A stretch of DNA of 51,065 bases from Nitrospirae bacterium GWC2_57_13 (GTDB taxonomy: Bacteria; Nitrospirota; UBA9217). The notes below the pieces were generated by a model, which saw only the letters and a list, made by a program, of their open reading frames with translations, did not search any database and was not told the origin of the DNA. Location of the stretch: the NCBI GenBank assembly GCA_001805055.1, contig MHDZ01000039.1, positions 18,112 through 69,176 on the forward strand, in the 5' to 3' direction. The position numbers were made by a program, and so were the translations under genes. Positions within the stretch are counted from its first letter, which is position 1. Each line of letters begins with the position of its first letter. This document shows positions 18,286-26,490 of the stretch, one piece after another.

Positions 18286-20045
18286 TGCTTCTTAATCGCC
18301 TTCAGCTTGCACACCTTGTAGCAGGCTCCGCATTTGATGCACAGCTCCTGATTGATGTCATGGGCCTTTTTGATCTCTCCCGTGACGGCGCCCGCGGGGC
18401 AGGCCTTGCGGCAGAGCCCGCAGCCCTTGCACTTCTCGGGAACTACCATGAACACGACAAGGGCGGGGCAGACGCCCGCGGGACACTTTTTGTCCCGAAT
18501 GTGCGCCAGGTATTCGTCGCGAAAATGATTGAAACTGGTGATGAAGGGATTTGACGCCGTCCTCCCGAGCCCGCAGAGCGACGACGCGGTCATAATGCCG
18601 CTTAGACGATTGAGCGTGTCCAGGTCCTCGATCTCTCCCGTGCCGTCGGTGATCTTTATGAGCAGCTCGAGCATGCGCTTCGTGCCGATCCTGCAGGGCG
18701 TGCACTCTCCGCAGGACTCGCGCTGCAGGAACTCAACGAAGAACTTCGTGACCGAGACGATGCAGTCCTCGTCGTCGAACACCACCATGCCGCCGGAGCC
18801 TACGATGCTACCCACCTTGCGGAGGCTCTCATAGTCCAAGCCCATGTCGATCATGGACTCCGGTATGATCCCTCCTGAGGGCCCACCCACCTGGACGGCC
18901 TTGAGCTTCCTGTTGCCCGCGATCCCGCCGCCGATGCTGTAGACGATCTCCCGGAGCGGCATTCCCATGGGGATCTCGACAAGCCCGTTGTTCTTCACCT
19001 TGCCCGAGAGCGTAAAGACCTTCGTGCCCTTGCTCTCGGCGGTACCGATGGAAGAGAACCAGTCCGCTCCCATGCCGATGATCAGGGGAATGTTCGAGAA
19101 GGTTTCGGCGTTATTGATGACCGTCGGCATCCCCCAGAGCCCTTTCTCGGCGGGAAAGGGCGGCCGGTAGCGCGGCATGGCCCGCTTCCCCTCGATGGAC
19201 TCCATCAGCGCCGTCTCTTCGCCGCAGATGAAGGACTCAGTGCCGAAGCTGAACTCGATATTGAAATCGAAGCCGGAGCCGAAGATGTCCTTCCCGATAA
19301 AGCCCTTGTCCCTCGCCTGGTCAAGGGCCGTGCGAAGCCGCTCCACCGAGAGGTGGTACCGCTCCCGGATGTAGAGATAGCCCTTTTGCGCGCCGATGGC
19401 ATAGCCGCCGATGAGCAGCCCCTCGATGATCGCGTGGGGGTTGCCTTCGGCCAGCGCCCGGTTCACTTCACCCACGTTGCCGATGATGTACCGGGTATCG
19501 TTCTTCTGGCCCCTGCAGATGCGCCACTTCTCACCTGTGGAGAAGCCGCTTCCGCCGCGCCCCCTGAGACCCGACTGCGTCACGACGTCGATCACGCCAT
19601 CGGGGGTCATTTTCGTCACGGCCTTCCGGGCGGCACGGTATCCGTTCATCCGGATGTAATCATCGATGTTCTCCGGGTCGATCTCGCCGCAGGGGCCAAG
19701 GATGATCTTGTATTGTTTCGAGTGAAAGGAAGTATACTCGTCGCCGGCCATCCATTCCGGGATCGGACCGCCGCCGACAATATGGTCGTCGACGATCCGT
19801 TCGACCATGATGGGCTTTACGGACTGGTAGGTCGTTTTGCTTCCGTTAATGATGACGTCGACCAGCACGTCCTTGGAACAGAACCCGCGGCAGCCGACCT
19901 TTCGGAACTCGCAGCGAGTCCCGATGCGCGCCTCGACAGCCCGGTCGAAGACGTAGTGCCGGAACAGCCGTAAAACCTCTTCGCCGCCGGCGGCATTCCC
20001 TGAGGTGCCAAGACAGACCTTTATCTCAACTGAGGATGTGCTCAT
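18282..20045 (-). CDS. fdhB: NuoF-like subunit of formate dehydrogenase with a deleted FMN/NADH loop (copy 2)
   Basis: 587 residues with the same layout as copy 1: thioredoxin-like [2Fe-2S] domain (KVCLGTSGNAAGG; CEFRKVGCRGFC), NuoF core, [4Fe-4S] site (ESCGECTPCRIG; SLCGLGRTASN) and C-terminal 2[4Fe-4S] ferredoxin (CKGCGLCRKAC; CIKCGACYKVC). The key difference is at about residue 190. Copy 1 reads CNADEGDPGAFMDRSLVEG; this copy reads GNVGEVNRALAEG, an in-frame loss of six residues plus replacement of the cysteine and the first aspartate. In NuoF this loop contacts FMN and NADH. All iron-sulphur ligands are kept. By inference the protein may conduct electrons without NAD reactivity, for example to ferredoxin. 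It overlaps fdhA2 by 4 nt. Confidence 0.92.
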   Translation of the reverse strand: MSTSSVEIKVCLGTSGNAAGGEEVLRLFRHYVFDRAVEARIGTRCEFRKVGCRGFCSKDVLVDVIINGSKTTYQSVKPIMVERIVDDHIVGGGPIPEWMAGDEYTSFHSKQYKIILGPCGEIDPENIDDYIRMNGYRAARKAVTKMTPDGVIDVVTQSGLRGRGGSGFSTGEKWRICRGQKNDTRYIIGNVGEVNRALAEGNPHAIIEGLLIGGYAIGAQKGYLYIRERYHLSVERLRTALDQARDKGFIGKDIFGSGFDFNIEFSFGTESFICGEETALMESIEGKRAMPRYRPPFPAEKGLWGMPTVINNAETFSNIPLIIGMGADWFSSIGTAESKGTKVFTLSGKVKNNGLVEIPMGMPLREIVYSIGGGIAGNRKLKAVQVGGPSGGIIPESMIDMGLDYESLRKVGSIVGSGGMVVFDDEDCIVSVTKFFVEFLQRESCGECTPCRIGTKRMLELLIKITDGTGEIEDLDTLNRLSGIMTASSLCGLGRTASNPFITSFNHFRDEYLAHIRDKKCPAGVCPALVVFMVVPEKCKGCGLCRKACPAGAVTGEIKKAHDINQELCIKCGACYKVCKLKAIKKQ

Positions 20046-20116
20046 AAAATTAACTGCTTTTCAAGATCGACAGTGTGGCCCTTCGGCGCACCCCGGGGTA
20101 CGCCTGCGCGTACCCA

Positions 20117-20593
20117 TCAATAGCCGATGAACTCATCTTCTTTGGCGAACCCGGTTAGCAGCTTCGTCACCTTTTCCGGATCCATTGCGCCGTGCACCTG
20201 CTTGTTCAGGATCACTACGGGCGCGATGTTGCACGCGCCGATGCAGGTCGCCTTCTCGACGGTGAACTTCAGGTCCTCCGTCGTATCCTCTCCTTTCGCA
20301 AGGCCCAGAGCCTCATGCGACGCATAGAGGAGCTGCTGCGCGCCCTTGATATGGCAGGCCGCGCCGCAGCAGACAGTGAGCGTGTTCTTCCCCGACGGCT
20401 TCATGCGGAACTTGGGATAGAAGGTGATGACGCCGAAAAACCTGCTTGCCGGAACGTCGAGGCGGTCGGAGAACCACTGCACGTTCTCCCTGGAGATGAA
20501 CCCGTAGGTCTCCTGGATGCGCTGCAGAAGAAGAATGAGATTCCCCTTCTCGCGCCGGTGCTCTTCCAATATCTTATTCAGTACTTTATCCAT
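20117..20593 (-). CDS. fdhC: Formate dehydrogenase NuoE-like [2Fe-2S] subunit (copy 2)
   Basis: 158 residues from ATG 20593 (upstream in-frame codons to 20734 run through a terminator and are not coding). NuoE family: helical N-terminus (DKVLNKILEEHRREKGNLIL) and ligands in CCGAACHIKG and CIGACNIAP. First gene of module 2 and the likely first gene of the whole formate dehydrogenase-fhs transcript, because the acsB terminator lies just upstream. No strong Shine-Dalgarno is visible. Paralogous to the NuoE-like subunit of module 1. Confidence 0.93.
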   Translation of the reverse strand: MDKVLNKILEEHRREKGNLILLLQRIQETYGFISRENVQWFSDRLDVPASRFFGVITFYPKFRMKPSGKNTLTVCCGAACHIKGAQQLLYASHEALGLAKGEDTTEDLKFTVEKATCIGACNIAPVVILNKQVHGAMDPEKVTKLLTGFAKEDEFIGY

Positions 20594-20640
20594 GGCCGTT
20601 GTTCGGTCTCGCAGGCGCCCCGCCCGGCGCGCCACCGGAC

Positions 20641-20674
20641 AAAAAAAGCCGCCTGACAATAATGACGGCGGCTT
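20641..20674 (-). terminator. Rho-independent terminator downstream of acsB
   Basis: AAGCCGCC (20646-20653) pairs with GGCGGCTT (20667-20674); on the minus strand the stem is followed by TTTTTTT. It lies between acsB and fdhC2 and separates the acs operon from the formate dehydrogenase operon. Confidence 0.92.
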
Positions 20675-20723
20675 GCTCGATTGTGCGATGCTGTACGCGT
20701 TATGTGGCCGGCCGGGAAGAGAA

Positions 20724-20762
20724 GGCGCGCCCATCAGCGGTCGTTCCGCTGAAAGGCGCGCC
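20724..20762. repeat. GC-rich nested palindrome 3' of acsB
   Basis: Arms GGCGCGCC (20724-20731... and 20755-20762) flank an inner hairpin CAGCGG-TCGTT-CCGCTG (20735-20751). It follows the acsB stop by about 24 nt and precedes the T-tract terminator, so it may protect the acsB mRNA 3' end or assist termination. Confidence 0.6.
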
Positions 20763-20785
20763 GGTTCAAGCCCACCTGAAACAGC

Positions 20786-22987
20786 TTAGAACATGGGGTC
20801 CATCGTGAGCGCCGGATGCTCCTTCGCGCCCAGGAACTCCATCAGTTTCTCCGAGTCCTCGGCGACCGACTCATCGGCGATCCTGTCGAGCAGGTCGGGC
20901 ATACCCTCTTCCTCGGCGCGCTTCTTGAAGTGCTCGGCAAAGGATTCCTTCAGGTTCTTGGTCATCCAGACGATCCGCTTGAACCCGCCGTCGGCGGAAA
21001 GGAACTTTTTGCTCGTAAGGAAGAACCTGCCGATGCCCATGAAGCCCGGAGTCTGGGCGCCGCCGCCCACGGTGCCGGCGAGGGTCGAGAACTTCATGCC
21101 GATGGGCGTCATGCCGGTATAGCCACGGTTCACGATCATCACACCGTTCGCCTCGGGCACGATGGCCACGATGCATTCGAAGCACCCGCAGGACGTCATC
21201 GGGTTGTCCATGATGGTATAGGCATTGAACGTCTCAAGGGCCTGATGAGAGTTCTTGTACACGTAGTCGTCCACGCCCTTCCAGCGGCCCTTCACCGCGT
21301 CGAGCGTCTCACCCTTGATCACGGGCTGGTTGGCGCCGTTCGGGTCGATCTCAAAGGCCGCCTTGGCGTCGAGCCAGTTGTAGGCGCCGCACAGGCCCAG
21401 CCGTTCGGGAGAAACAACGCACACATGGTTCGGCGCGAAGCTCTGGCAGAGAATGCAGGAATAGAACGTGTCTACCGACTCGTCGGTCATGGTGGCGAGC
21501 CGGACATCGCGCTCTGTATAAGCATGCCGCGCTTCGTCCAGCACTTTCTTGACGTCCCCCTCGTCCACGTAGAAGGTGACCTGCACCTTGTCCACGATGT
21601 TGGCAAACTTGTGTTTGAGCTGGGTCGAGAGGATGTCACCGAAATGACGGAGCTGAAAGCCGTCCTTCAGCGCGTTGATGCTGACACGGAGCCAGTTCTG
21701 GTCGCGCTGCCCCATGTGCCAGATCCCCTGCGCCTCGTTGACGAAGTGATGGATCTTGCGCTCCAGCACCGGCTCGAAGTCCTTCTGCATCTTGCGGCCT
21801 GCCACCTCGACCAGAATGCCGAGCGGCATCTGGCCGCCTTTCTGGTACCTGCCCTCGGGATCGTTCCCGACGATCTCGACCTTGCCGTCCTCCACCTTGT
21901 CAAGGGCGGCGGTCCTGAGCCACTCGAAGGCCGGCGTGCGCTGTCCGCCGAACTCGATATGCATGTCTTCCTTCCGGATGCGTTCGCCTTCGAAGGCCGG
22001 GCCGAAGGCAACCGGGATCGGGGGTTTGGACACGGTGATCTTGAGTCCGCGGACCTCGATGCAGCGCTCCACGATCTTCTTGGGATCAAGCTCCTTTTCC
22101 ACTTCCTCGTAGATCGTGACGCCTGTCGGATGGATCACGGGGATGTCGGTGTTGGCAATGGCCGGGAAGCCCATGTTGATCGCGCCGGCTCCCGTTGTCC
22201 AGATGCGGTCGTTCAGGGGGCCGAGCACCATGGCAAAAGCGAAGACCTTGTCCTTGGAATATTTAAGTATCTTCTTGAAATCTCCACCCTTCATGCCGCC
22301 GAAGGTGATGCCGGCGCGGGCCGCCCAGTTGAGGGCGTAGATCGCGTGCTCCACCTCGGGCCCCAGGGGGACCAGGCGGGTGTCCCAGCCGAGCTGTACG
22401 CCCTTGCGCAGGAGCTGCTTGGTCATGCTGTCGCCGTTCACGTTGCCGCACATGAGAGTAAGGATGTTCTTCTGCTGCAGTTCGCGGGCGATCTCAAGGG
22501 CGTGGTCGTCGTCATTCGCCGCGCCGATGATGCAGACATAGCCGGGCATGGACCCGTCCACGAGCTGAATGCCCAGGTTCCGGAGGATCGTGTCGGAGAT
22601 GAAACCATGGTACGTGAGGCCGATCGAATCGTCCTTCACCGGCTCCTGGCCGTAGATGTACCGTATGGCCATGATTATCTCCTGGGCAAACAGGGCGGCC
22701 ATGCCGGCGTCGAGCGCCTCCCCCAGGTAGGGTATGAAGAGGGCCTCAGTGGGCGCATCCGTCACGAGCGGCTTCACATGCTGCTCGAGGGCGGTTTTCA
22801 TGTCGCCCAGCGTCCTCACCTCGAATCCCGTCATGGCGAACATCTGGGGCAGAAAGTAGCCCGTGTCGGGGAATTCGAAGGCGAAGTCCGCCCCCTTCTC
22901 GCTGATGGCCTTCTCGACGAGGGCCTCAGCCTGCTTGACGTAGTACTGTGAGCCCAGGATGGCTCCGGTTGCTATAGCCTTTGACAT
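20786..22987 (-). CDS. acsB: CO dehydrogenase/acetyl-CoA synthase, acetyl-CoA synthase subunit
   Basis: 733 residues, the length of the Moorella alpha subunit. It joins CO, a methyl group from the corrinoid protein and CoA into acetyl-CoA. A-cluster ligands are all present: C-x2-C-x8-C-x9-C in SCILCQSFAPNHVC...GLCGAYNWLD and the nickel-site CGC in MTSCGCFEC. Other conserved blocks include FGPAFEGERIRKEDM, RTPAFEWLRT, FSTLAG(T)VGGGAQTPGFMGIGR and the terminal HPALTMDPMF. The ATG follows AAAGGAG. It is the last gene of the acs operon; a palindrome and terminator follow. The partner CODH subunit (acsA) is not encoded in the window. Confidence 0.98.
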   Translation of the reverse strand: MSKAIATGAILGSQYYVKQAEALVEKAISEKGADFAFEFPDTGYFLPQMFAMTGFEVRTLGDMKTALEQHVKPLVTDAPTEALFIPYLGEALDAGMAALFAQEIIMAIRYIYGQEPVKDDSIGLTYHGFISDTILRNLGIQLVDGSMPGYVCIIGAANDDDHALEIARELQQKNILTLMCGNVNGDSMTKQLLRKGVQLGWDTRLVPLGPEVEHAIYALNWAARAGITFGGMKGGDFKKILKYSKDKVFAFAMVLGPLNDRIWTTGAGAINMGFPAIANTDIPVIHPTGVTIYEEVEKELDPKKIVERCIEVRGLKITVSKPPIPVAFGPAFEGERIRKEDMHIEFGGQRTPAFEWLRTAALDKVEDGKVEIVGNDPEGRYQKGGQMPLGILVEVAGRKMQKDFEPVLERKIHHFVNEAQGIWHMGQRDQNWLRVSINALKDGFQLRHFGDILSTQLKHKFANIVDKVQVTFYVDEGDVKKVLDEARHAYTERDVRLATMTDESVDTFYSCILCQSFAPNHVCVVSPERLGLCGAYNWLDAKAAFEIDPNGANQPVIKGETLDAVKGRWKGVDDYVYKNSHQALETFNAYTIMDNPMTSCGCFECIVAIVPEANGVMIVNRGYTGMTPIGMKFSTLAGTVGGGAQTPGFMGIGRFFLTSKKFLSADGGFKRIVWMTKNLKESFAEHFKKRAEEEGMPDLLDRIADESVAEDSEKLMEFLGAKEHPALTMDPMF

Positions 22988-23009
22988 TGTATGCTCCTTT
23001 AAGGGTCAC

Positions 23010-23094
23010 GAAGGTAAGAAGATGAGAAGGTGGGAAGGTAGGAACAAACGTGCTCATCTTCGTACCTTCTTACCTTCTTAACCTCTTATCTTCC
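23010..23094. repeat. GAAGGTAAGAAG inverted repeat between acsC and acsB
   Basis: The spacer contains GAAGGTAAGAAGATGAGAAG (from 23010) with further GGTGGGAAGGTAGG, then the complementary words CGTACCTTCTTACCTTCTTA (from 23061) to 23094. These form a long imperfect hairpin. A sister element occupies the next spacer (24470-24561). Confidence 0.7.
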
Positions 23095-23103
23095 AGAATA
23101 GTA

Positions 23104-24444
23104 CTACGCTCTCGCCTTCAGGAAGGTCGGGAGCCCGTTCGCTTCGCGCGGCCCCACGGTGATCTTCCATCCCGGCAGCTTCTCCTCCAGCGATCCCGAG
23201 AGAATGGCGACATAGCCGGGAATGATCAGCTCCTTGTGGCTGATATTCTTCTCCACGCCGCTCTCGGTGATGAACTGGGCGATCTTGCTGGCCGTGAACT
23301 TTCCTGCTGCCCAGGCCGTAAGCACCGACAGGCCTTCATTGTCCATGACCGCAAGCCACGACGGCACCTTGCTGTTCTCCACTTCGCCGCGAACGATGAA
23401 GTAGGAGAGCGAGAAGTTGGTGGTGATCATGAGCGGAGACGATTCTTTTGCGTCGCCGACCTTGTAGACGTTCTGCGCCACCTGCATGGGTACCTGCGGG
23501 TCGGTGTAAATGTTCTGGCGCAGCGAAAGGAGCGCCAGCATCTTCCATTTCTCGACGTTGTTCAGGATGATGATGGAAGCGTACTTCATCACACCCACGG
23601 CCGCGGCTGCCGCCTCGGACAGGGCGTCGTCGCGGCCCACGAAGCTGATGATGGGATAGCCCAGGGGCTTGAAGCCCTTCTTGATCGCGGCCCGGCGGAT
23701 GATGGTGTACTGCTCGATCATGTCCTTGGCCTTGCGCGCGCCGGAGTCCAGAACGAGGTCTTCCACGCCCAGCCCCTTCACCTTCTCGGACAGCTCTGCC
23801 AGTGCATCGAGTCCGTCGGCGGCAACGACCAGCGACGCCTTTTTCTCCTTTGCGATCTTTGCCATGGCCTCGGCATTCTCGGCCGTAGCGGCATAGATGA
23901 GCGGCTTCTTGTCGGCGCAATGCGAGATGCCGGCCTCGATGACTGCGGGGTTCTTGCTCACAAGGATGATCGGCACGCCTGGCGCGCCGTCCACGACCTG
24001 CTTCACCACGCCGGCGAATTTGGCCGGGTCCCCTGCAGTTTCGATCACTGCAATTGCTTCAACACGAAGCTTCTGTCCCACCCGGTCGATCTCCGAGGTC
24101 TTGACGGCCTCGATCTTCTTTGCCGCGGCATCGCCCGCCTCGGTGTCCTTGATGGCCACGGCGAACACGCTGGGATTGAAGAACTTCTTCTCATGCCGGA
24201 ACAGGCAGATCTCATCGCCCACCTTCACGGCCTTGTCGCCCGTGCCGAGGGTGATCGCGCGGATCGGCGGCGCCGCTGCAGCGCCCAGCAGCTTCTTCGC
24301 GTCCTCCGACGCATCGGGGCAGGCGTCGAGGCTCGCCTGCTTCGCCGCCAGCTTCATGGCAAAGGCGAGGCAGGTGGGATGACCGCACTTCTTGCAGTTT
24401 GTTTTAGGCAGATGCTTGAATATTTCAACACCGGAGAGTGCCAT
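23104..24444 (-). CDS. acsC: Corrinoid iron-sulphur protein large subunit
   Basis: 446 residues. It carries the cobalamin that shuttles the methyl group from methyl-THF to AcsB. The N-terminal [4Fe-4S] motif is visible (C17, C20, C25 and C42 in KTNCKKCGHPTC...DACP), followed by a TIM-barrel domain (LGTGDKAVKVGDEICLFRHEK) and a C-terminal cobalamin-binding region. ATG is preceded by AAAGGAG. It lies between acsD and acsB in the canonical order, with hairpin-forming spacers on both sides. Length and N-terminus match the family. Confidence 0.97.
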   Translation of the reverse strand: MALSGVEIFKHLPKTNCKKCGHPTCLAFAMKLAAKQASLDACPDASEDAKKLLGAAAAPPIRAITLGTGDKAVKVGDEICLFRHEKKFFNPSVFAVAIKDTEAGDAAAKKIEAVKTSEIDRVGQKLRVEAIAVIETAGDPAKFAGVVKQVVDGAPGVPIILVSKNPAVIEAGISHCADKKPLIYAATAENAEAMAKIAKEKKASLVVAADGLDALAELSEKVKGLGVEDLVLDSGARKAKDMIEQYTIIRRAAIKKGFKPLGYPIISFVGRDDALSEAAAAAVGVMKYASIIILNNVEKWKMLALLSLRQNIYTDPQVPMQVAQNVYKVGDAKESSPLMITTNFSLSYFIVRGEVENSKVPSWLAVMDNEGLSVLTAWAAGKFTASKIAQFITESGVEKNISHKELIIPGYVAILSGSLEEKLPGWKITVGPREANGLPTFLKARA

Positions 24445-24469
24445 TATGAACTCCTTTCGGGTACAACAT

Positions 24470-24561
24470 GAAGTTGGGAAGTTGAGAAGGTAAGAAGGTA
24501 GGTGAGTTTGTCGGCGTTTCAGCCTTTTCTCACCTTCCCACCTTCGTACCTTCTTAACTTC
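24470..24561. repeat. GAAGGTAAGAAGGT inverted repeat between acsD and acsC
   Basis: GAAGTTGGGAAGTTGAGAAG (from 24470) plus GTAAGAAGGTAGGTGAG, then CTCACCTTCCCACCTTCGTA (from 24529) plus CCTTCTTAACTTC. The arms are imperfectly complementary and use the same words as the element at 23010-23094, so acsC is flanked on both sides by the same family. Confidence 0.72.
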
Positions 24562-24567
24562 GGTTTC

Positions 24568-25506
24568 TTACATCAGTTCGCTGATAAGCTCCTTGGTCTT
24601 TGCCATGGCGCCGGGGTGGCGCATGATCAGCAAGTCTGCTCCCGCTGCCAGCATGCCCGAGGCGGTGATGACCTCCCAGGCCCGTGCCCGATCCTCGAGT
24701 CCGCCCCATTCGGGCGCCTCGGCGTCGGGGGCCATGGTTTCCTTCACCTTCCAGACGTTCGCGCCGATGTCGCAGACGATGGGCGTCTGCATCATGGGGT
24801 CGTTCTGGAGCAGTGCTGCCTGGCGAATGCGCTCCATCACACTGTAGGTGTACTCGAGGCCGTACCCGAGGGCCGATGACATGGGGTCCATGATGATGCG
24901 CTCCTTGTCGAAGCCCATCTGGGAGAGCAGGATGTTGAGCTGCTTGGCCAGGTTCACGTCGAGCTGGCTCATGGCGATCAGCTTGTGGTCGTTCGCCATG
25001 GCCGCGGCGGCCACGGTCTTGTAGTTCTCCTCCACGGCCTTACCGATGGCGCAGTTCTTTCCGCGCGTAGCCGTAGCAACGGCCTGGAGCACCTGCGTGT
25101 CCTTCTCTGCGTGACCGCTGCCCAGTATAACGAGGGGAATGTCAATAGCGGCTGCCACGTCGGCCGCGACCTTTGCCGCCTCTTCGGGGCTCTTGTTCTG
25201 CTGGTCGGGATGGGTGCCGATGAGCCGCAGCGCCACGATGTCCGCTCCCTGCTCCTGGCAGAACTTGGCCCACTGCACGGGGTTGGCCGACACGCCGCCG
25301 ATGGCCTTCTTCAGGGTCTCGGGCCAGTCGTCAGGAGCAATGTCGGCGACTTCAAGCGCTACTGCCGGCCGGTTCGGGAAGGTGCCTTCGAAGCTCAGGA
25401 AGGGCAGCGCCGATGCGCCGCCAATCGTCACGGCCTTTGCGCCGGAGCCGAGCTGCACATTATAAATTTTACCGCTGTAGGTTTCCTTGGGTATCGTGAG
25501 TGCCAT
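24568..25506 (-). CDS. acsD: Corrinoid iron-sulphur protein small subunit
   Basis: 312 residues from ATG 25506 (AGGAGG nearby). A TIM-barrel protein that pairs with AcsC and positions the corrinoid. Recognisable family segments: YSGKIYNVQLGSGAKAVTIG, VALEVADIAPDDWPE, LILGSGHAEKDTQVLQAVA-type region and GYGLEYTYSVMERIRQAAL near the C-terminus. Canonical position between acsE and acsC. The ORF continues upstream into an AT-rich repeat that is not coding. Confidence 0.96.
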   Translation of the reverse strand: MALTIPKETYSGKIYNVQLGSGAKAVTIGGASALPFLSFEGTFPNRPAVALEVADIAPDDWPETLKKAIGGVSANPVQWAKFCQEQGADIVALRLIGTHPDQQNKSPEEAAKVAADVAAAIDIPLVILGSGHAEKDTQVLQAVATATRGKNCAIGKAVEENYKTVAAAAMANDHKLIAMSQLDVNLAKQLNILLSQMGFDKERIIMDPMSSALGYGLEYTYSVMERIRQAALLQNDPMMQTPIVCDIGANVWKVKETMAPDAEAPEWGGLEDRARAWEVITASGMLAAGADLLIMRHPGAMAKTKELISELM

Positions 25507-25528
25507 GCAAGCCTCCTTAAAAAATCCA

Positions 25529-25565
25529 ATTGCAAATATTAAATTGTAAATGTCAAATTGCAAAA
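25529..25565. repeat. AAATTG/TAAATTG spacer repeat between acsE and acsD
   Basis: The 109-nt spacer is AT-rich and built from variants of CAATTGCAAATATTAAATTG and TAAATGTCAAATTGCAAAA. It resembles, on the opposite strand, the repeats at 2193-2230 and 49774-49809. Confidence 0.5.
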
Positions 25566-25615
25566 AGAAAGGACATCATTATCTTTTATTTTAAAATTTC
25601 CAATGCCGTTCGTTC

Positions 25616-26404
25616 TTACATGTCCAGATACGAATGCGCGTACATGGTCTTGCCCAGGATCATCTCCACGGTCTTGACCGTATCCATCATATCCTTATCA
25701 AGAGGGTCGATGATGGCCGCCGAAAGCCCCTCGTAGAGCAGCATGGAGAGGAAGTTCCGGTTGATGATGGCCCGCACCGCCTTTGGCGCGCCGTTGGAGA
25801 TGTTCGAAAGCCCCACCACGGTCTGCATGGGTGGGTCGTTCAGTTCCTGGAACATCTTGACCGCGCGGATGGCCTGCTTTCCCTGGTCCTGCATGGTGCA
25901 GATCTGGAGGATGAGCGGGTCCAGGAAGATGTTCTCCATGGGAACGCCGAACTCCATGCCGCGCGCCATGATCTCCGAAGCGATGACGCAGCGGTCCTCG
26001 GCGTCGGCCGGGATGCTTCCCTTGCCGAGAGTGAGCGCGATGATCTTGGCGTTGTGCTTTCCAGCCAACTCCATCATGGGGAACCGCTCGGGCTCGTTGG
26101 ACGTGGAGTTGATGATCGGTGCGCCCCACTGGTTGTTATGGGCCTTGAGCCCGGCTTCCATTGCCTTAATGTTCGTGGTGTCCAGGCAGATGGGTTTCTG
26201 CACCACCTCCTGCACCACCTTCACCGCCCAGTCCATGAGCTCGGGGCCGTTCTCCTCGGCCGGGCCGATAGAGACGTCGATAAAATGGGCGCCCGCCTTG
26301 GCCTGCGCCACTGCCAGCTCCTGCAGCGGCTTGGGGTCATGGCTCATGAGCGCCTCGCGCACCTTCTTCGCGATAATGCTGATCTTTTCTCCGATAATTA
26401 TCAT
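25616..26404 (-). CDS. acsE: Methyltetrahydrofolate:corrinoid/iron-sulphur protein methyltransferase
   Basis: 262 residues, a pterin-binding TIM barrel that moves the methyl group of methyl-THF to the cobalt of AcsCD. Diagnostic stretches: MIIIGEKISIIAKKV at the start, AHFIDVSIGPAEENGPE, KPICLDTTNIKAMEAGL, PIINSTSNEPERFP, LTLGKGSIPADAEDR and VVGLSNISNGAP. Length equals that of Moorella AcsE. It heads the acsEDCB run and follows the DUF2520 gene by 86 nt. Confidence 0.97.
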   Translation of the reverse strand: MIIIGEKISIIAKKVREALMSHDPKPLQELAVAQAKAGAHFIDVSIGPAEENGPELMDWAVKVVQEVVQKPICLDTTNIKAMEAGLKAHNNQWGAPIINSTSNEPERFPMMELAGKHNAKIIALTLGKGSIPADAEDRCVIASEIMARGMEFGVPMENIFLDPLILQICTMQDQGKQAIRAVKMFQELNDPPMQTVVGLSNISNGAPKAVRAIINRNFLSMLLYEGLSAAIIDPLDKDMMDTVKTVEMILGKTMYAHSYLDM

Positions 26405-26490
26405 TCTGCGGGACCTCTTCCCTTGTGGAATTGAAAACGTTCGATCAGAGCGTGAAAAATGGACGCCTTTCCCGCTCTAATTTTCTATTT

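Noticed and set aside
20816-22951. A 711-codon plus-strand open frame opposite acsB
   Set aside because: Antisense shadow of acsB; no ribosome-binding site or family features.
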